Source of the DNA: Streptomyces sp. VRA16 Mangrove soil
Lineage (GTDB): Bacteria; Actinomycetota; Actinomycetes; Streptomycetales; Streptomycetaceae
Assembly (NCBI RefSeq): GCF_017377775.1
Contig: NZ_JAFVLN010000002.1
Coordinates: forward strand, 1-64,000
DNA: 64,000 bases
Direction of reading: 5' to 3'
The position numbers and the translations under genes were made by a program. This document shows positions 26,688 through 35,891 of the stretch, piece by piece; the stretch's first letter is position 1; every line of letters starts with the position of its first letter. The notes under the pieces were generated by a model, which was not told the DNA's origin, ran no database searches, and saw nothing but the letters and a program-made list of their open reading frames with translations.

Positions 26688-27641
26688 GTGGACCGTAACC
26701 GGGGCGGGATGCGCAGGCGGGCTTTCATCGGCGGTGCGGCGGGGGTGTTCGCCGCGGCCTGCACACCGGGCGGCATCCGGCCGCCGGACGGGAAGGCGTC
26801 GCGGACGGCGACCGCGCGGCGCACGGCCGTGCTCGCCGTGAAGATCGACAACGTGGGTCCCGCGCGGCCGCAGACCGGCCTGGAGGACGCCGACATCGTG
26901 TACGCGGAGCAGGTGGAGGGCGGGCTCAGCCGGCTGATGGCGGTGTTCGGCACCCGGGTCCCCGACGTCGTGGGGCCGGTGCGCAGCGCCCGCGAGACGG
27001 ATCTGGAGCTGCTGCGCCAGTTCGACCGGCCGACGCTCGCCTACTCCGGGGCGCAGGGCAAGCTGCAGCCGCTGATCGACGCGGCGCCGCTGAGGGCGGT
27101 CCCCGAGGGCAAGGCCGGGACCGCGTACTTCCGGGGCGGCGGGAAACCGGCGCCGCACAATCTCTATCTGCGTCCGGCCCGGCTCGGGCGGGCGACGTCG
27201 GGGACGGGCGCGGGGGTCGCGGCCGGGTACCGGTTCGCCGCGAAGGCGCCCGCGGGTGGGATCCCGGAGACGGCGCGCACGGTGCGTTTCCCGGCCGCGC
27301 GCTTCACCTTCGACTGGTCGGCCGGGCGCGGGCGTTGGCTGGTGAGCATGGACGGCAGGGCCGCGACGGACGCGCACGGGGCGCGGCTCGCCACGCCGAC
27401 GGTCGTCGTGCAGTACGTCGACGTACAGAGCTCCCGCTTCCACGACCGGTACGGCAGCACCACACCGCTGTCCAGGACGGTCGGCTCGGGGCGGGCCGTG
27501 GTGCTGCGCGACGGACGGGCGTACGAGGCACGGTGGGCGCGGCCGGACGCGGCGGGCGGCACGACGTTCACGGCGGCGGACGGCGGTGGCGCGCTGCCGT
27601 TCGCGCCGGGGCAGGTGTGGGTGGTGTTCGCGAAGCGGTGA
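26688..27641 (+). CDS. DUF3048 (YerB-like) lipoprotein
   Basis: A 317-aa exported protein. The N-terminus has a Tat-like RRRAFIGGAAGVFAAAC with a lipobox cysteine, so it is probably a lipoprotein. The body follows DUF3048: VKIDNVGPARPQTGLEDADIVYAEQVEGGLSRLMAVF and VGPVRSARETDLELL in the N-terminal part, and RYGSTTPLSRTVGSGRAVVLRDGRAYEARW in the C-terminal part. The family is widespread in Gram-positive bacteria, with no established function; wall-related roles are suspected. GTG 26688 is used; ATG 26709 would start right before the Tat motif. It begins 25 bp after the ligase, so it may share its transcript. Confidence 0.88.
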   Translation: MDRNRGGMRRRAFIGGAAGVFAAACTPGGIRPPDGKASRTATARRTAVLAVKIDNVGPARPQTGLEDADIVYAEQVEGGLSRLMAVFGTRVPDVVGPVRSARETDLELLRQFDRPTLAYSGAQGKLQPLIDAAPLRAVPEGKAGTAYFRGGGKPAPHNLYLRPARLGRATSGTGAGVAAGYRFAAKAPAGGIPETARTVRFPAARFTFDWSAGRGRWLVSMDGRAATDAHGARLATPTVVVQYVDVQSSRFHDRYGSTTPLSRTVGSGRAVVLRDGRAYEARWARPDAAGGTTFTAADGGGALPFAPGQVWVVFAKR

Positions 27642-27657
27642 CGGGCGGGGCGGGTGG

Positions 27658-28140
27658 TCAGCCGCGGGCGCCGGCCGGTGCCTGCTCGGCGTCGCGGCCC
27701 TGCGGATTGCGCAGCCCTTCCGCGGCGTCCGCGACCCGGCGGATCAGGTCGAAGAACTGTGCCTGCTCGTCGGCGTCCAGCGGCGCGAGGAAGATCTGGT
27801 TCATCCGGGCCGTGCGCACGGCCAGCTTCTTGTGCGTCCGGACGCCCTCGGGCGTCAGGCGCAGGATCCAGCGGCGGCCGTCCTGGGGGTCGCGCACCTT
27901 GTCGATCAGCTCGCGCCGGGTGAGCCGGCTGATCACCTCGGCGATCGTGGACCGGTCGAGGCCGACGCGCTCGCCGACCATGCGCTGGTCCAGGCCCGGC
28001 TCGATCACCAGGGCGTTCAGGACCGCGAACTGCGGCGAGGTGATCTCCTCCGAGACCATCGTGTTCCACAACAGGTAGTGCGCCTGCTGGAGCCGTCGGG
28101 CGAGGTGCCCGGGATGAGTGGCCAGATCCACCGCGACCAT
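27658..28140 (-). CDS. pcaV: MarR family repressor of the protocatechuate pathway
   Basis: A 160-aa MarR protein. The winged helix covers about 30-110: TSPQFAVLNALVIEPGLDQRMVGERVGLDRSTIAEVISRL and the wing KVRDPQDGRRWILRLT. It lies divergent from pcaI and has the position and N-terminus (ATHPGHLARRLQQAHYLLWN) of S. coelicolor PcaV (SCO6704), which represses the pca operon and releases DNA when it binds protocatechuate. Arg15, reported as critical for ligand binding in PcaV, is present at residue 15. Two operator-like sites lie in the 139-bp divergent gap. Assignment is firm from context and moderately firm from sequence. Confidence 0.92.
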   Translation of the reverse strand: MVAVDLATHPGHLARRLQQAHYLLWNTMVSEEITSPQFAVLNALVIEPGLDQRMVGERVGLDRSTIAEVISRLTRRELIDKVRDPQDGRRWILRLTPEGVRTHKKLAVRTARMNQIFLAPLDADEQAQFFDLIRRVADAAEGLRNPQGRDAEQAPAGARG

Positions 28141-28170
28141 CGTGGGCCTCCATCGCCTTATATGCGGGTG

Positions 28171-28181
28171 TGCTGAGCAAT
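28171..28181. promoter_or_regulatory. pcaV: secondary MarR half-site tgctgagcaat
   Basis: tgctgagca is a 9-bp palindrome 31 bp upstream of the pcaV start. The 10-mer gctgagcaat recurs exactly at 28247-28256 inside the main operator. It may allow autoregulation. Confidence 0.5.
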
Positions 28182-28236
28182 GCTAGACCCTTGACGACCC
28201 GGAATCCCAGTGGCACCGTGAGCTTCGCTCCAAAGA

Positions 28237-28254
28237 TGCTCAGTGCGCTGAGCA
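28237..28254. promoter_or_regulatory. pcaV: PcaV operator TGCTCAG-N4-CTGAGCA
   Basis: A perfect 7-bp-arm palindrome with a 4-nt centre lies 25 bp upstream of the pcaI start codon, in the gap with divergent pcaV. The position overlaps where RNA polymerase would bind or start for the pca operon. This matches the expected site for a dimeric MarR repressor. Confidence 0.75.
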
Positions 28255-28279
28255 ATTCCTAGAGACGGGTCTCGCACAC

Positions 28280-29044
28280 ATGGACAAGGTGGTCGGATCG
28301 GCCGCGCAGGCGGTCGCCGACGTCGAGGACGGAGCGTCCCTGGCGGTCGGCGGATTCGGACTCAGCGGCGTGCCGAACGTATTGATCAAGGCGCTGTACG
28401 ACCAGGGCACGAGCGACCTGTCCGTGGTGTCGAACAACTGCGGCGCGATGGACTCCGGCCTGGCGATCCTGCTGGCCGCCGGGCGGATCTCGCGGGTCAC
28501 CGGCTCGTACATCGGCGCGAACAAGGAGTTCGCCCGGCAGTACCTGGCCGGTGAGATCGAGGTCGAGATGATCCCGCAGGGCACGCTCGCGGAGCGGCTG
28601 CGCGCGGGCGGCGCCGGAATCCCCGCGTTCTACACCCCGGCCGGGGTGGGCACGCAGGTCGCGGACGGCGGGTTGCCGTGGCGCTACGACGGCGCCGGCG
28701 GGGTCGCGAAGGCGTCGCCGCCCAAGGAGGTCCGCGCGTTCGACGGCGTCGAGTACGTCCTGGAGCGCGGCATCCGCACCGACTTCGCGCTGGTGCGGGC
28801 GGCGAAGGGCGACCGCCACGGGAACCTGGTGTTCAACAAGTCCACCCGGAACTTCAATCCCCTCGCCGCGCAGGCGGGCCGGATCACCATCGCCGAGGTG
28901 GAGGAACTGGTGGAGCCCGGCGAGATCGACCCGGACCACGTGCACCTGCCCGGCATCTTCGTGCAGCGGGTGCTCGCGCTCACCCCGGAGCAGGCCACGG
29001 ACAAGGGCATCGAGAAGCGAACGACCTCCGAGACGGGTGCATAG
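28280..29044 (+). CDS. pcaI: 3-oxoadipate CoA-transferase, subunit alpha
   Basis: A 254-aa alpha subunit of the class I CoA transferases. The N-terminal glycine-rich segment [22 protein letters not shown] and the [20 protein letters not shown] motif are diagnostic. With PcaJ it moves CoA from succinyl-CoA to 3-oxoadipate, the second-last step of the beta-ketoadipate pathway. It is the first gene of the seven-gene pca operon; pcaJ starts 2 bp after its stop. The palindromic operator 25 bp upstream indicates repression by PcaV until protocatechuate is present. Length and motifs are typical, and nothing seems missing. Confidence 0.95.
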   Translation: MDKVVGSAAQAVADVEDGASLAVGGFGLSGVPNVLIKALYDQGTSDLSVVSNNCGAMDSGLAILLAAGRISRVTGSYIGANKEFARQYLAGEIEVEMIPQGTLAERLRAGGAGIPAFYTPAGVGTQVADGGLPWRYDGAGGVAKASPPKEVRAFDGVEYVLERGIRTDFALVRAAKGDRHGNLVFNKSTRNFNPLAAQAGRITIAEVEELVEPGEIDPDHVHLPGIFVQRVLALTPEQATDKGIEKRTTSETGA

Positions 29045-29046
29045 CG

Positions 29047-29687
29047 ATGGCGTGGACGCGAGAGCAGATGGCGGCCCGCGCGGCGCGTGAGCTGCGCGAC
29101 GGCCAGTACGTGAATCTGGGCATCGGCCTGCCCACCCTCATCCCCAACTACCTGCCGGGCGACGTGGAGGTGATCCTGGAGTCGGAGAACGGCATCCTGG
29201 GCACCGGTCCCTACCCGGCCGAGGACGCGGTCGACCCGGACCTGATCAACGCGGGCAAGGAGACGGTGACCGTCCTGCCCGGCGCCTCCTTCTTCGACTC
29301 GGCGCTCTCCTTCGGGATGATCCGCGGCGGTCACATCGACGTGGCCGTGCTCGGCGCCATGCAGGTGTCGCAGACCGGTGACCTCGCCAACTGGGCCGTG
29401 CCCGGCAAGATGATCACCGGAATCGGTGGCGCGATGGACCTCGTGCACGGCGCCCGCACGGTCATCGTCGTCATGACGCACACCGCGAAGGACGGCTCAC
29501 CGAAGATCCTCAAGGAGTGCGCCCTGCCGCTGACCGGCAAGGGCTGCGTGAACCGGATCATCACCGACCTCGCGGTGCTGGACGTCACCGGACAGGGCCT
29601 GGAACTGGTCGAGCCGGCGCCGGGCGTCGAGGTCGCCGAGGTGCTGGAGAAGACCGACGCCGCGGTGCGGGTCCCGGAGGGAGTCAA

Positions 29688-29691
<4 letters not shown>
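29047..29691 (+). CDS. pcaJ: 3-oxoadipate CoA-transferase, subunit beta
   Basis: A 214-aa beta subunit. The catalytic glutamate lies in the ESENGILG motif (Glu47 by count), which forms the glutamyl-CoA intermediate in this family. [14 protein letters not shown] near the N-terminus and [18 protein letters not shown] are also characteristic. It pairs with PcaI, whose stop is 2 bp upstream; its own stop overlaps the pcaF start (GTGA, 4 bp), so translation is coupled across the three genes. Complete and normal length. Confidence 0.95.
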
Positions 29692-30890
<1,199 letters not shown>

Positions 30891-30905
30891 GAAGGTCCCC
30901 GCACC

Positions 30906-31679
30906 ATGGCTCTCACCCAGCACGACATCGACACGGAGATCGCGGCCGAGCACGCCGCGTACGAGAAGCGGGTCGCCGACGGCGCTCCGGTGGAACACCA
31001 CCCGCGCCGCGACTACCACCCCTACCGCTCCTCCACGCTGCGCCACCCGAAGCAACCGCCGGTCAGCATCGACGTCTCCAAGGACCCCGAGCTGGTCGAG
31101 CTGGCGTCCCCCGCGTTCGGCGAGCGCGACATCACCGAGATCGACAACGACCTCACGCGGCAGCACACCGGCGAGCCGATCGGCGAGCGGATCACCGTCT
31201 CGGGCCGGCTCCTGGACCGCGCCGGACGCCCGCTGCGCGGCCAGCTGGTGGAGATCTGGCAGGCCAACTCGGCCGGCCGCTACGCCCATCAGCGCGAGCA
31301 GCACGACGCGCCGCTCGACCCCAACTTCACCGGAGTGGGACGGACCCTGACGGACGATCAGGGCGGCTACCGGTTCACGACGATCCAGCCGGGCCCGTAC
31401 CCGTGGCGCAACCACCTCAACGCGTGGCGGCCGGCGCACATCCACTTCTCGATGTTCGGCTCGGCGTTCACGCAGCGGCTCGTGACGCAGATGTACTTCC
31501 CGAGCGACCCGCTGTTCCCGTACGACCCGATCATCCAGTCCGTGACGGACGACGACGCGCGCCGGCGCCTCGTGGCCACGTACGACCACAGCCTGTCCGT
31601 GCCGGAGTTCTCCATGGGCTACCACTGGGACATCGTGCTCGACGGCCCGCAGGCCACCTGGATCGAAGAAGGGCGCTGA
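30906..31679 (+). CDS. pcaH: protocatechuate 3,4-dioxygenase, beta subunit
   Basis: A 257-aa intradiol dioxygenase beta subunit. The four non-haem Fe(III) ligands are present with the right spacing: Tyr126 (GRYAHQREQHD), Tyr165 (PGPYPWRN), His178 and His180 (RPAHIHFS). With PcaG it opens the ring of protocatechuate to 3-carboxy-cis,cis-muconate. The N-terminal ~60 residues (HHPRRDYHPYRSSTLRHPKQ) are the usual beta-subunit extension. It starts 15 bp after pcaF and is followed 9 bp later by pcaG. Confidence 0.96.
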   Translation: MALTQHDIDTEIAAEHAAYEKRVADGAPVEHHPRRDYHPYRSSTLRHPKQPPVSIDVSKDPELVELASPAFGERDITEIDNDLTRQHTGEPIGERITVSGRLLDRAGRPLRGQLVEIWQANSAGRYAHQREQHDAPLDPNFTGVGRTLTDDQGGYRFTTIQPGPYPWRNHLNAWRPAHIHFSMFGSAFTQRLVTQMYFPSDPLFPYDPIIQSVTDDDARRRLVATYDHSLSVPEFSMGYHWDIVLDGPQATWIEEGR

Positions 31680-31688
31680 GCAACCACC

Positions 31689-32303
31689 ATGACGAAGATC
31701 GACACCAGTAACCCGGCCGAGGTGCTGCCGACACCGTCGCACACGGTCGGACCGTTCTACGGCTACGCGCTGCCGTTCCCCGGCGGCGCCGACATCGCGC
31801 CCGTCGGCCACCCCGACACGCTCACGATCCAGGGGTACGTGTACGACGGCGAGGGCAACCCGCTGCCGGACGCGTTCCTGGAGCTGTGGGGCCCCGACCC
31901 GGAGGGGAATCTGCCGCAGGTCGACGGTTCCATCCGACGCGACCCGTCGACCGGCGGGTACCTCGGGCGCAACGGTGTGGAGTTCACCGGCTGGGGCCGC
32001 ATCCAGACCGACGTCAACGGCCACTGGTACGCGCGCACGCTGCGGCCCGGGGCGCGCGGCGGGAACGCTCCGTACCTGAGCGTCTGCGTGTTCGCCCGCG
32101 GCCTCCTGGTCCACCTGTACACGCGGATCTACTTCGAGGGCGACTTCGAGGACGGGGCGGGCTTCGCCGCCGACCCGCTCCTGTCGCGGCTCGACCCCGC
32201 GCGCCGCGACACGCTGATCGCGAAGGCGCAGGCCGACGGCACGTACCGTTTCGACATCCGCCTTCAGGGCGAGGGCGAGACGGTCTTCCTGGAGTTCACG
32301 TGA
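31689..32303 (+). CDS. pcaG: protocatechuate 3,4-dioxygenase, alpha subunit
   Basis: A 204-aa alpha subunit. TPSHTVGPFYGYALPFPGG at the N-terminus and GFAADPLLSRLDPARRDTLI at the C-terminus are typical. The iron site is vestigial, as expected, since catalysis is in PcaH and the alpha chain shapes the substrate pocket. Its stop overlaps the pcaB GTG start by 4 bp. Confidence 0.95.
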   Translation: MTKIDTSNPAEVLPTPSHTVGPFYGYALPFPGGADIAPVGHPDTLTIQGYVYDGEGNPLPDAFLELWGPDPEGNLPQVDGSIRRDPSTGGYLGRNGVEFTGWGRIQTDVNGHWYARTLRPGARGGNAPYLSVCVFARGLLVHLYTRIYFEGDFEDGAGFAADPLLSRLDPARRDTLIAKAQADGTYRFDIRLQGEGETVFLEFT

Positions 32304-33604
32304 CGTTGTTCGACCCCGGCACCGAGGACGCGCCCACCGAGCGCACCACCTCCGAAGAGGCCTTCCTTCAGGCCTTGCTGGACGCGGAAGCGGGGCTGAC
32401 GCGGGCCCAGGCCGCGCTCGGGCTCGCGCCCGCGGCGGCCGCCGCTGCCGTGACGGCGGCGGCCGTCGCCGGCCGTTTCGACGTACGGGATCTCGCGCGG
32501 CGGGCCCGCGCGGGCGGCAACCCGGTGATTCCGCTGGTCGCCGATCTGACGGCGGCGGTGGACGCCGAGCACGGTCCTTACGTGCACCGGGGCGCGACGA
32601 GCCAGGACGTGCTGGACACGGCGCTGATGCTGCTAGCGGCGCGCACGGTCGCGGTCCTGACCGAGGAACTCGACGGCGTGGCGGGGGCGTTGGCGGCGCT
32701 CGCCGCCGAGCACCGGGACACCGTCATGCCGGGGCGTACGCTCACCCAGCACGCCGTGCCGACCACGTTCGGGCTCAAGGCGGCCGGGTGGCGGTCGCTG
32801 GTCCTGGACGCGCGGGACCGGTTGCGGGGTGTCGTGCTTCCGGCGCAACTGGGCGGCGCGGCGGGCACGCTGGCGGCGTTCGAGGCGTACGGCGCCACGG
32901 ATCCGCTCGCGCTCGTGGAGTCGTACGCGCGCGAACTCGATCTCGCCGCACCGGAGTTGCCGTGGCACGTGCTGCGCACGCCGGTCGCGGATCTGGCCGG
33001 GGCGCTGGCCTTCACGGCGGGTGCGCTCGGCAAGCTGGCGGCCGATGTCCTCACCCTGTCCCGTACGGAGATCGGCGAGCTGGCGGAGGGCGCGGGCGGC
33101 GGCTCGTCCGCGATGCCGCACAAGGCCAATCCGGTGCGTTCGACGCTGATCGCGGCTGCGGCGCGCCGGGTTCCCGGGCTCGCGGCGACCCTCTACGCGT
33201 CGCTGCCCGCCGAGGACGAACGTCCCTCCGGGGCCTGGCACGCCGAATGGGCCACGCTGCGGGAGGCGTTGCGGGTGGTCGGCGGGGCCGTGCGGGACGC
33301 CTCCGAGCTGGTCGGCGGGCTCGTGGTGCGCGGCGACGCGATGCGCGCCCATCTGTCCCTCACCGGCGGCGCGATCGTCTCCGAGCGGCTGTCGACCGAG
33401 CTGTCCGGGCTGCTCGGGCGGGGCGCGGCCAAGGAGCTGCTGGCCGACGCATCGCGGCGGGCCCGGGCGGACGGGGTGCCTCTGGGCGACGTACTGTCCC
33501 GCGAGCCCCGCCTCAAGGACGTCGATGTGACCGCACTCGTCGATCCCGAACGGTACGTGGGGGCGGCGGGCCCCCTGGTCGACCGGGCGCTTCGGCGGAC
33601 CTGA
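32300..33604 (+). CDS. pcaB: 3-carboxy-cis,cis-muconate cycloisomerase
   Basis: A 434-aa member of the fumarase/aspartase superfamily, with the signature GSSAMPHKANPVRSTLI, the GATSQDVLDTALML segment and HAVPTTFGLKAAGW. It lactonises 3-carboxy-cis,cis-muconate to 4-carboxymuconolactone. The GTG at 32300 overlaps the pcaG stop. After it the operon is interrupted by a 286-bp gap with an inverted-repeat element before pcaL, so pcaL may also depend on read-through or its own promoter. Confidence 0.94.
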   Translation: MTLFDPGTEDAPTERTTSEEAFLQALLDAEAGLTRAQAALGLAPAAAAAAVTAAAVAGRFDVRDLARRARAGGNPVIPLVADLTAAVDAEHGPYVHRGATSQDVLDTALMLLAARTVAVLTEELDGVAGALAALAAEHRDTVMPGRTLTQHAVPTTFGLKAAGWRSLVLDARDRLRGVVLPAQLGGAAGTLAAFEAYGATDPLALVESYARELDLAAPELPWHVLRTPVADLAGALAFTAGALGKLAADVLTLSRTEIGELAEGAGGGSSAMPHKANPVRSTLIAAAARRVPGLAATLYASLPAEDERPSGAWHAEWATLREALRVVGGAVRDASELVGGLVVRGDAMRAHLSLTGGAIVSERLSTELSGLLGRGAAKELLADASRRARADGVPLGDVLSREPRLKDVDVTALVDPERYVGAAGPLVDRALRRT

Positions 33605-33648
33605 GCTCGTTGTGTCCCGTCGTCGGGTGCGGGTCCGGTGGGGCTTCT

Positions 33649-33753
33649 CGCGCAGTTCCCCGCGCCCCTGGAGACGCGCACTTCGTGCGCAATCCCTATC
33701 GGGGAAGGCTGCGCGCAGCGCATGCCTTCGGGGGGGGCGCGGGGAACTGCGCG
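33649..33753. repeat. intergenic element with perfect 20-bp inverted repeat
   Basis: cgcgcagttccccgcgcccc at 33649-33668 is perfectly inverted at 33734-33753, with 65 bp between the arms. The spacer holds another hairpin (gcgcac ttc gtgcgc, 33676-33690). The same 20-mer (in the right-arm orientation) recurs at 51607-51626. The arms resemble a sequence widely scattered between Streptomyces genes. It splits pcaB from pcaL. Confidence 0.8.
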
Positions 33754-33890
33754 ACCAGCCACGACGAAGGCCGCACCCACCGACAACCGGGGCGAAGCCC
33801 CGAAGACCGGACGGAAAGGGGAGGAGGGGGCGACCTCCACCACCGCAACCACCCACCGCCCGGCCACCCACCCATCGACCTGGAGTCCCC

Positions 33891-35021
33891 GTGACAGACG
33901 CCCGCACCCCCCTCCTCCACCACACCACCGAGGGTTCCCCCACCGCTCCCCCGCTCCTCCTCGGGCCCTCGCTCGGCACGTCTCTCGCCCTCTGGGACCA
34001 GGTCGCCCCCGAACTCTCCATCGCCCACCGCGTGGTGCGCTGGGACCTCCCCGGCCACGGCGGATCGGACGCCGGCCTGATCAGGGCGGGAGCCACCGTC
34101 GCCGACCTCGCCGGCCTCGCGCTCGCCCTCGCCGACGACCTCGGCATCGAGCGGTTCGGCTACGCGGGCGTGTCGCTGGGCGGCGCCGTCGGCCTGCACC
34201 TCGCCGCCCACCACCCGGACCGGGTCTCCGGCCTCGCCGTGCTGTGCTCCTCCGCCCACTTCGGCGGAGCCGGCGCGTGGCAGGAGCGGGCGGCGCTGGT
34301 CCGCAAGGAGGGCACGGCGCCGGTCGCCGAGACCGCGCCGACCCGCTGGTTCACGCCGGGCTTCACCGTGCCGCGCCTCGTGCAGGACAACCTCGACGCC
34401 GACCCCGAGGCGTACGCGGCCTGCTGCGACGCGCTCGCCGCCTTCGACCTCCGCGACCGGCTCAAGGACATCACCGCGCCCACGCTGCTCGTCGCGGGGC
34501 GCGACGACCCCGCGACCCCGCCCGCACACCTGCGGGAGATGGCCGACGCGATCCCCGGCGCCGAGCTCGCCGAACTCTCCGGCGCCTCGCACCTGGCCGT
34601 CGCCGAACGCCCCGAGGCCGTGCTCGGCCTGCTGCGCACCCACTTCGGGCAGGGCGCCCGGCGCGGGATGGCGGTGCGCCGGGAGGTGCTCGGGGATGCG
34701 CACGTCGACCGGGCGCAGGCCCGGCAGACGCCGTTCACGGCCCGCTTCCAGGACTTCATCTCGCGCTACGCGTGGGGCGAGATCTGGACGGACCCGACGC
34801 TCACCCGCCGCGAACGCAGCATGATCACGATGACGGCCCTGGTGGCGCACGGACACCACGACGAGCTGGCCATGCACGTCAGGGCCGCGCTGCGCAACGG
34901 CCTCACCCCGGACGAGATCGGCGCCGTGCTGCAGCAGTGCGCGGTGTACGTGGGGGTGCCCGCCGCCAACTCGGCGTTCGCCGTCGCCCAGCGCGCGCTG
35001 GCCGAGGAGGCGGCTGGGTGA
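33891..35021 (+). CDS. pcaL: fused 3-oxoadipate enol-lactonase / 4-carboxymuconolactone decarboxylase
   Basis: A 376-aa bifunctional enzyme. The N-terminal alpha/beta hydrolase (about 1-245) has the nucleophile in GVSLGG, an acid in AGRDDPATPP and His in GASHLAV: PcaD activity. The C-terminal region (about 255-375) is a carboxymuconolactone-decarboxylase fold: SRYAWGEIWTDPTLTRRERS, HGHHDELAMHVRAALRNGL and QQCAVYVGVPAANSAF: PcaC activity. The fusion is the usual actinobacterial PcaL and completes conversion of 4-carboxymuconolactone to 3-oxoadipate. The GTG start follows a GGAG, and a hairpin terminator at 35042-35065 ends the operon. Confidence 0.95.
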   Translation: MTDARTPLLHHTTEGSPTAPPLLLGPSLGTSLALWDQVAPELSIAHRVVRWDLPGHGGSDAGLIRAGATVADLAGLALALADDLGIERFGYAGVSLGGAVGLHLAAHHPDRVSGLAVLCSSAHFGGAGAWQERAALVRKEGTAPVAETAPTRWFTPGFTVPRLVQDNLDADPEAYAACCDALAAFDLRDRLKDITAPTLLVAGRDDPATPPAHLREMADAIPGAELAELSGASHLAVAERPEAVLGLLRTHFGQGARRGMAVRREVLGDAHVDRAQARQTPFTARFQDFISRYAWGEIWTDPTLTRRERSMITMTALVAHGHHDELAMHVRAALRNGLTPDEIGAVLQQCAVYVGVPAANSAFAVAQRALAEEAAG

Positions 35022-35041
35022 CACCGGCAGGCGTAGGTTCA

Positions 35042-35065
35042 GCCGGGCCTCCTCAACGGCCCGGC
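35042..35065 (+). terminator. hairpin after pcaL
   Basis: GCCGGGCC (35042-35049) pairs with GGCCCGGC (35058-35065) around an 8-nt loop, 20 bp after the pcaL stop. There is no U-run, as is usual in Streptomyces. It may end the pca operon before the SDR gene. Confidence 0.55.
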
Positions 35066-35085
35066 GCCGCACCTAGCCTGACGGC

Positions 35086-35883
35086 ATGTCGACCATCCTC
35101 ATCACCGGTGCCACCTCGGGTCTCGGCCGCCATCTCGCCTTCGCGCTCGCCCGCGACGGGCACACCGTGCTCGCGCACGGCCGGGACAAGGCCCGTACCG
35201 AGTCCCTCGTCCGCGAACTGCGGGCCGTCGGCGGGCGGGCCGAGGGCTTCGTCGCCGATCTCGCCTCCCTCGAACAGGTGCGGGATCTCGGCGCCCGGGT
35301 CGCCGGGGAGCAGCCCGGCCTCGACGTCCTCATCAACAACGCCGGTGTCGGCGCGGGACCGCGCGGCGGCGGCCGGGAGCTCAGCGCCGACGGGCACGAG
35401 CTGCGACTCGCGGTGAACCTGCTCGCGCCGGTCGCCCTCACCCGCGTACTGCTGCCGGCACTGCGCTCCAACGCGCCCGCCCGTGTGGTGCATTGCGGGT
35501 CGCTGGGGCAGTCGCCCCTCGACTTCGACGACCTGGACTTCACCCGGGGCTACAACGGCACGGACGCCTACTGCCGCTCCAAGTTCGCCCTGGCCGCGCA
35601 CACCTTCTCGCTCGCCCGCGAACTGGCCGGCACCGGTGTCACGGTCAACGTGATCCACCCGGCGACGTACATGGACACCGCGATGGTGCGCGAGGCCGGG
35701 ATCAGCCCGTGGTCGACGGTCGAGGACGGCGCGGCCGGCGTGCTCGCCCTGGCCGTGGGCGAGGCGGGCGCGCGGCACAACGGCGCGTTCTTCGACGGGA
35801 CCCGCCCGGCGCGGGCCCACGAGGGGACCTACGACCGGGCGGTGCAGCAACGCCTCGACGCGGCGCTCGACCAACTCCTGTAG
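35086..35883 (+). CDS. SDR family oxidoreductase
   Basis: A 265-aa classical-to-atypical short-chain dehydrogenase. The cofactor motif is TGATSGLGRH near the N-terminus; NNAG (about 86-89) and the catalytic Tyr162-X3-Lys166 (YCRSK) are present. The GRDKART segment after beta-2 suggests NADPH preference. Spacing and the FTRGYNGTDAY region resemble WWOX/retinol-dehydrogenase-like SDRs. It starts after the pca terminator and lies 8 bp from the convergent LAL gene. The substrate is unknown. Confidence 0.9.
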   Translation: MSTILITGATSGLGRHLAFALARDGHTVLAHGRDKARTESLVRELRAVGGRAEGFVADLASLEQVRDLGARVAGEQPGLDVLINNAGVGAGPRGGGRELSADGHELRLAVNLLAPVALTRVLLPALRSNAPARVVHCGSLGQSPLDFDDLDFTRGYNGTDAYCRSKFALAAHTFSLARELAGTGVTVNVIHPATYMDTAMVREAGISPWSTVEDGAAGVLALAVGEAGARHNGAFFDGTRPARAHEGTYDRAVQQRLDAALDQLL

Positions 35884-35891
35884 CGAGTGGG

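Noticed and set aside
35884..35891. Frameshifted LuxR HTH downstream of the LAL-like gene
   Set aside because: Only 8 bp separate the stop from the convergent SDR stop, and no HTH-like sequence occurs in any frame there.
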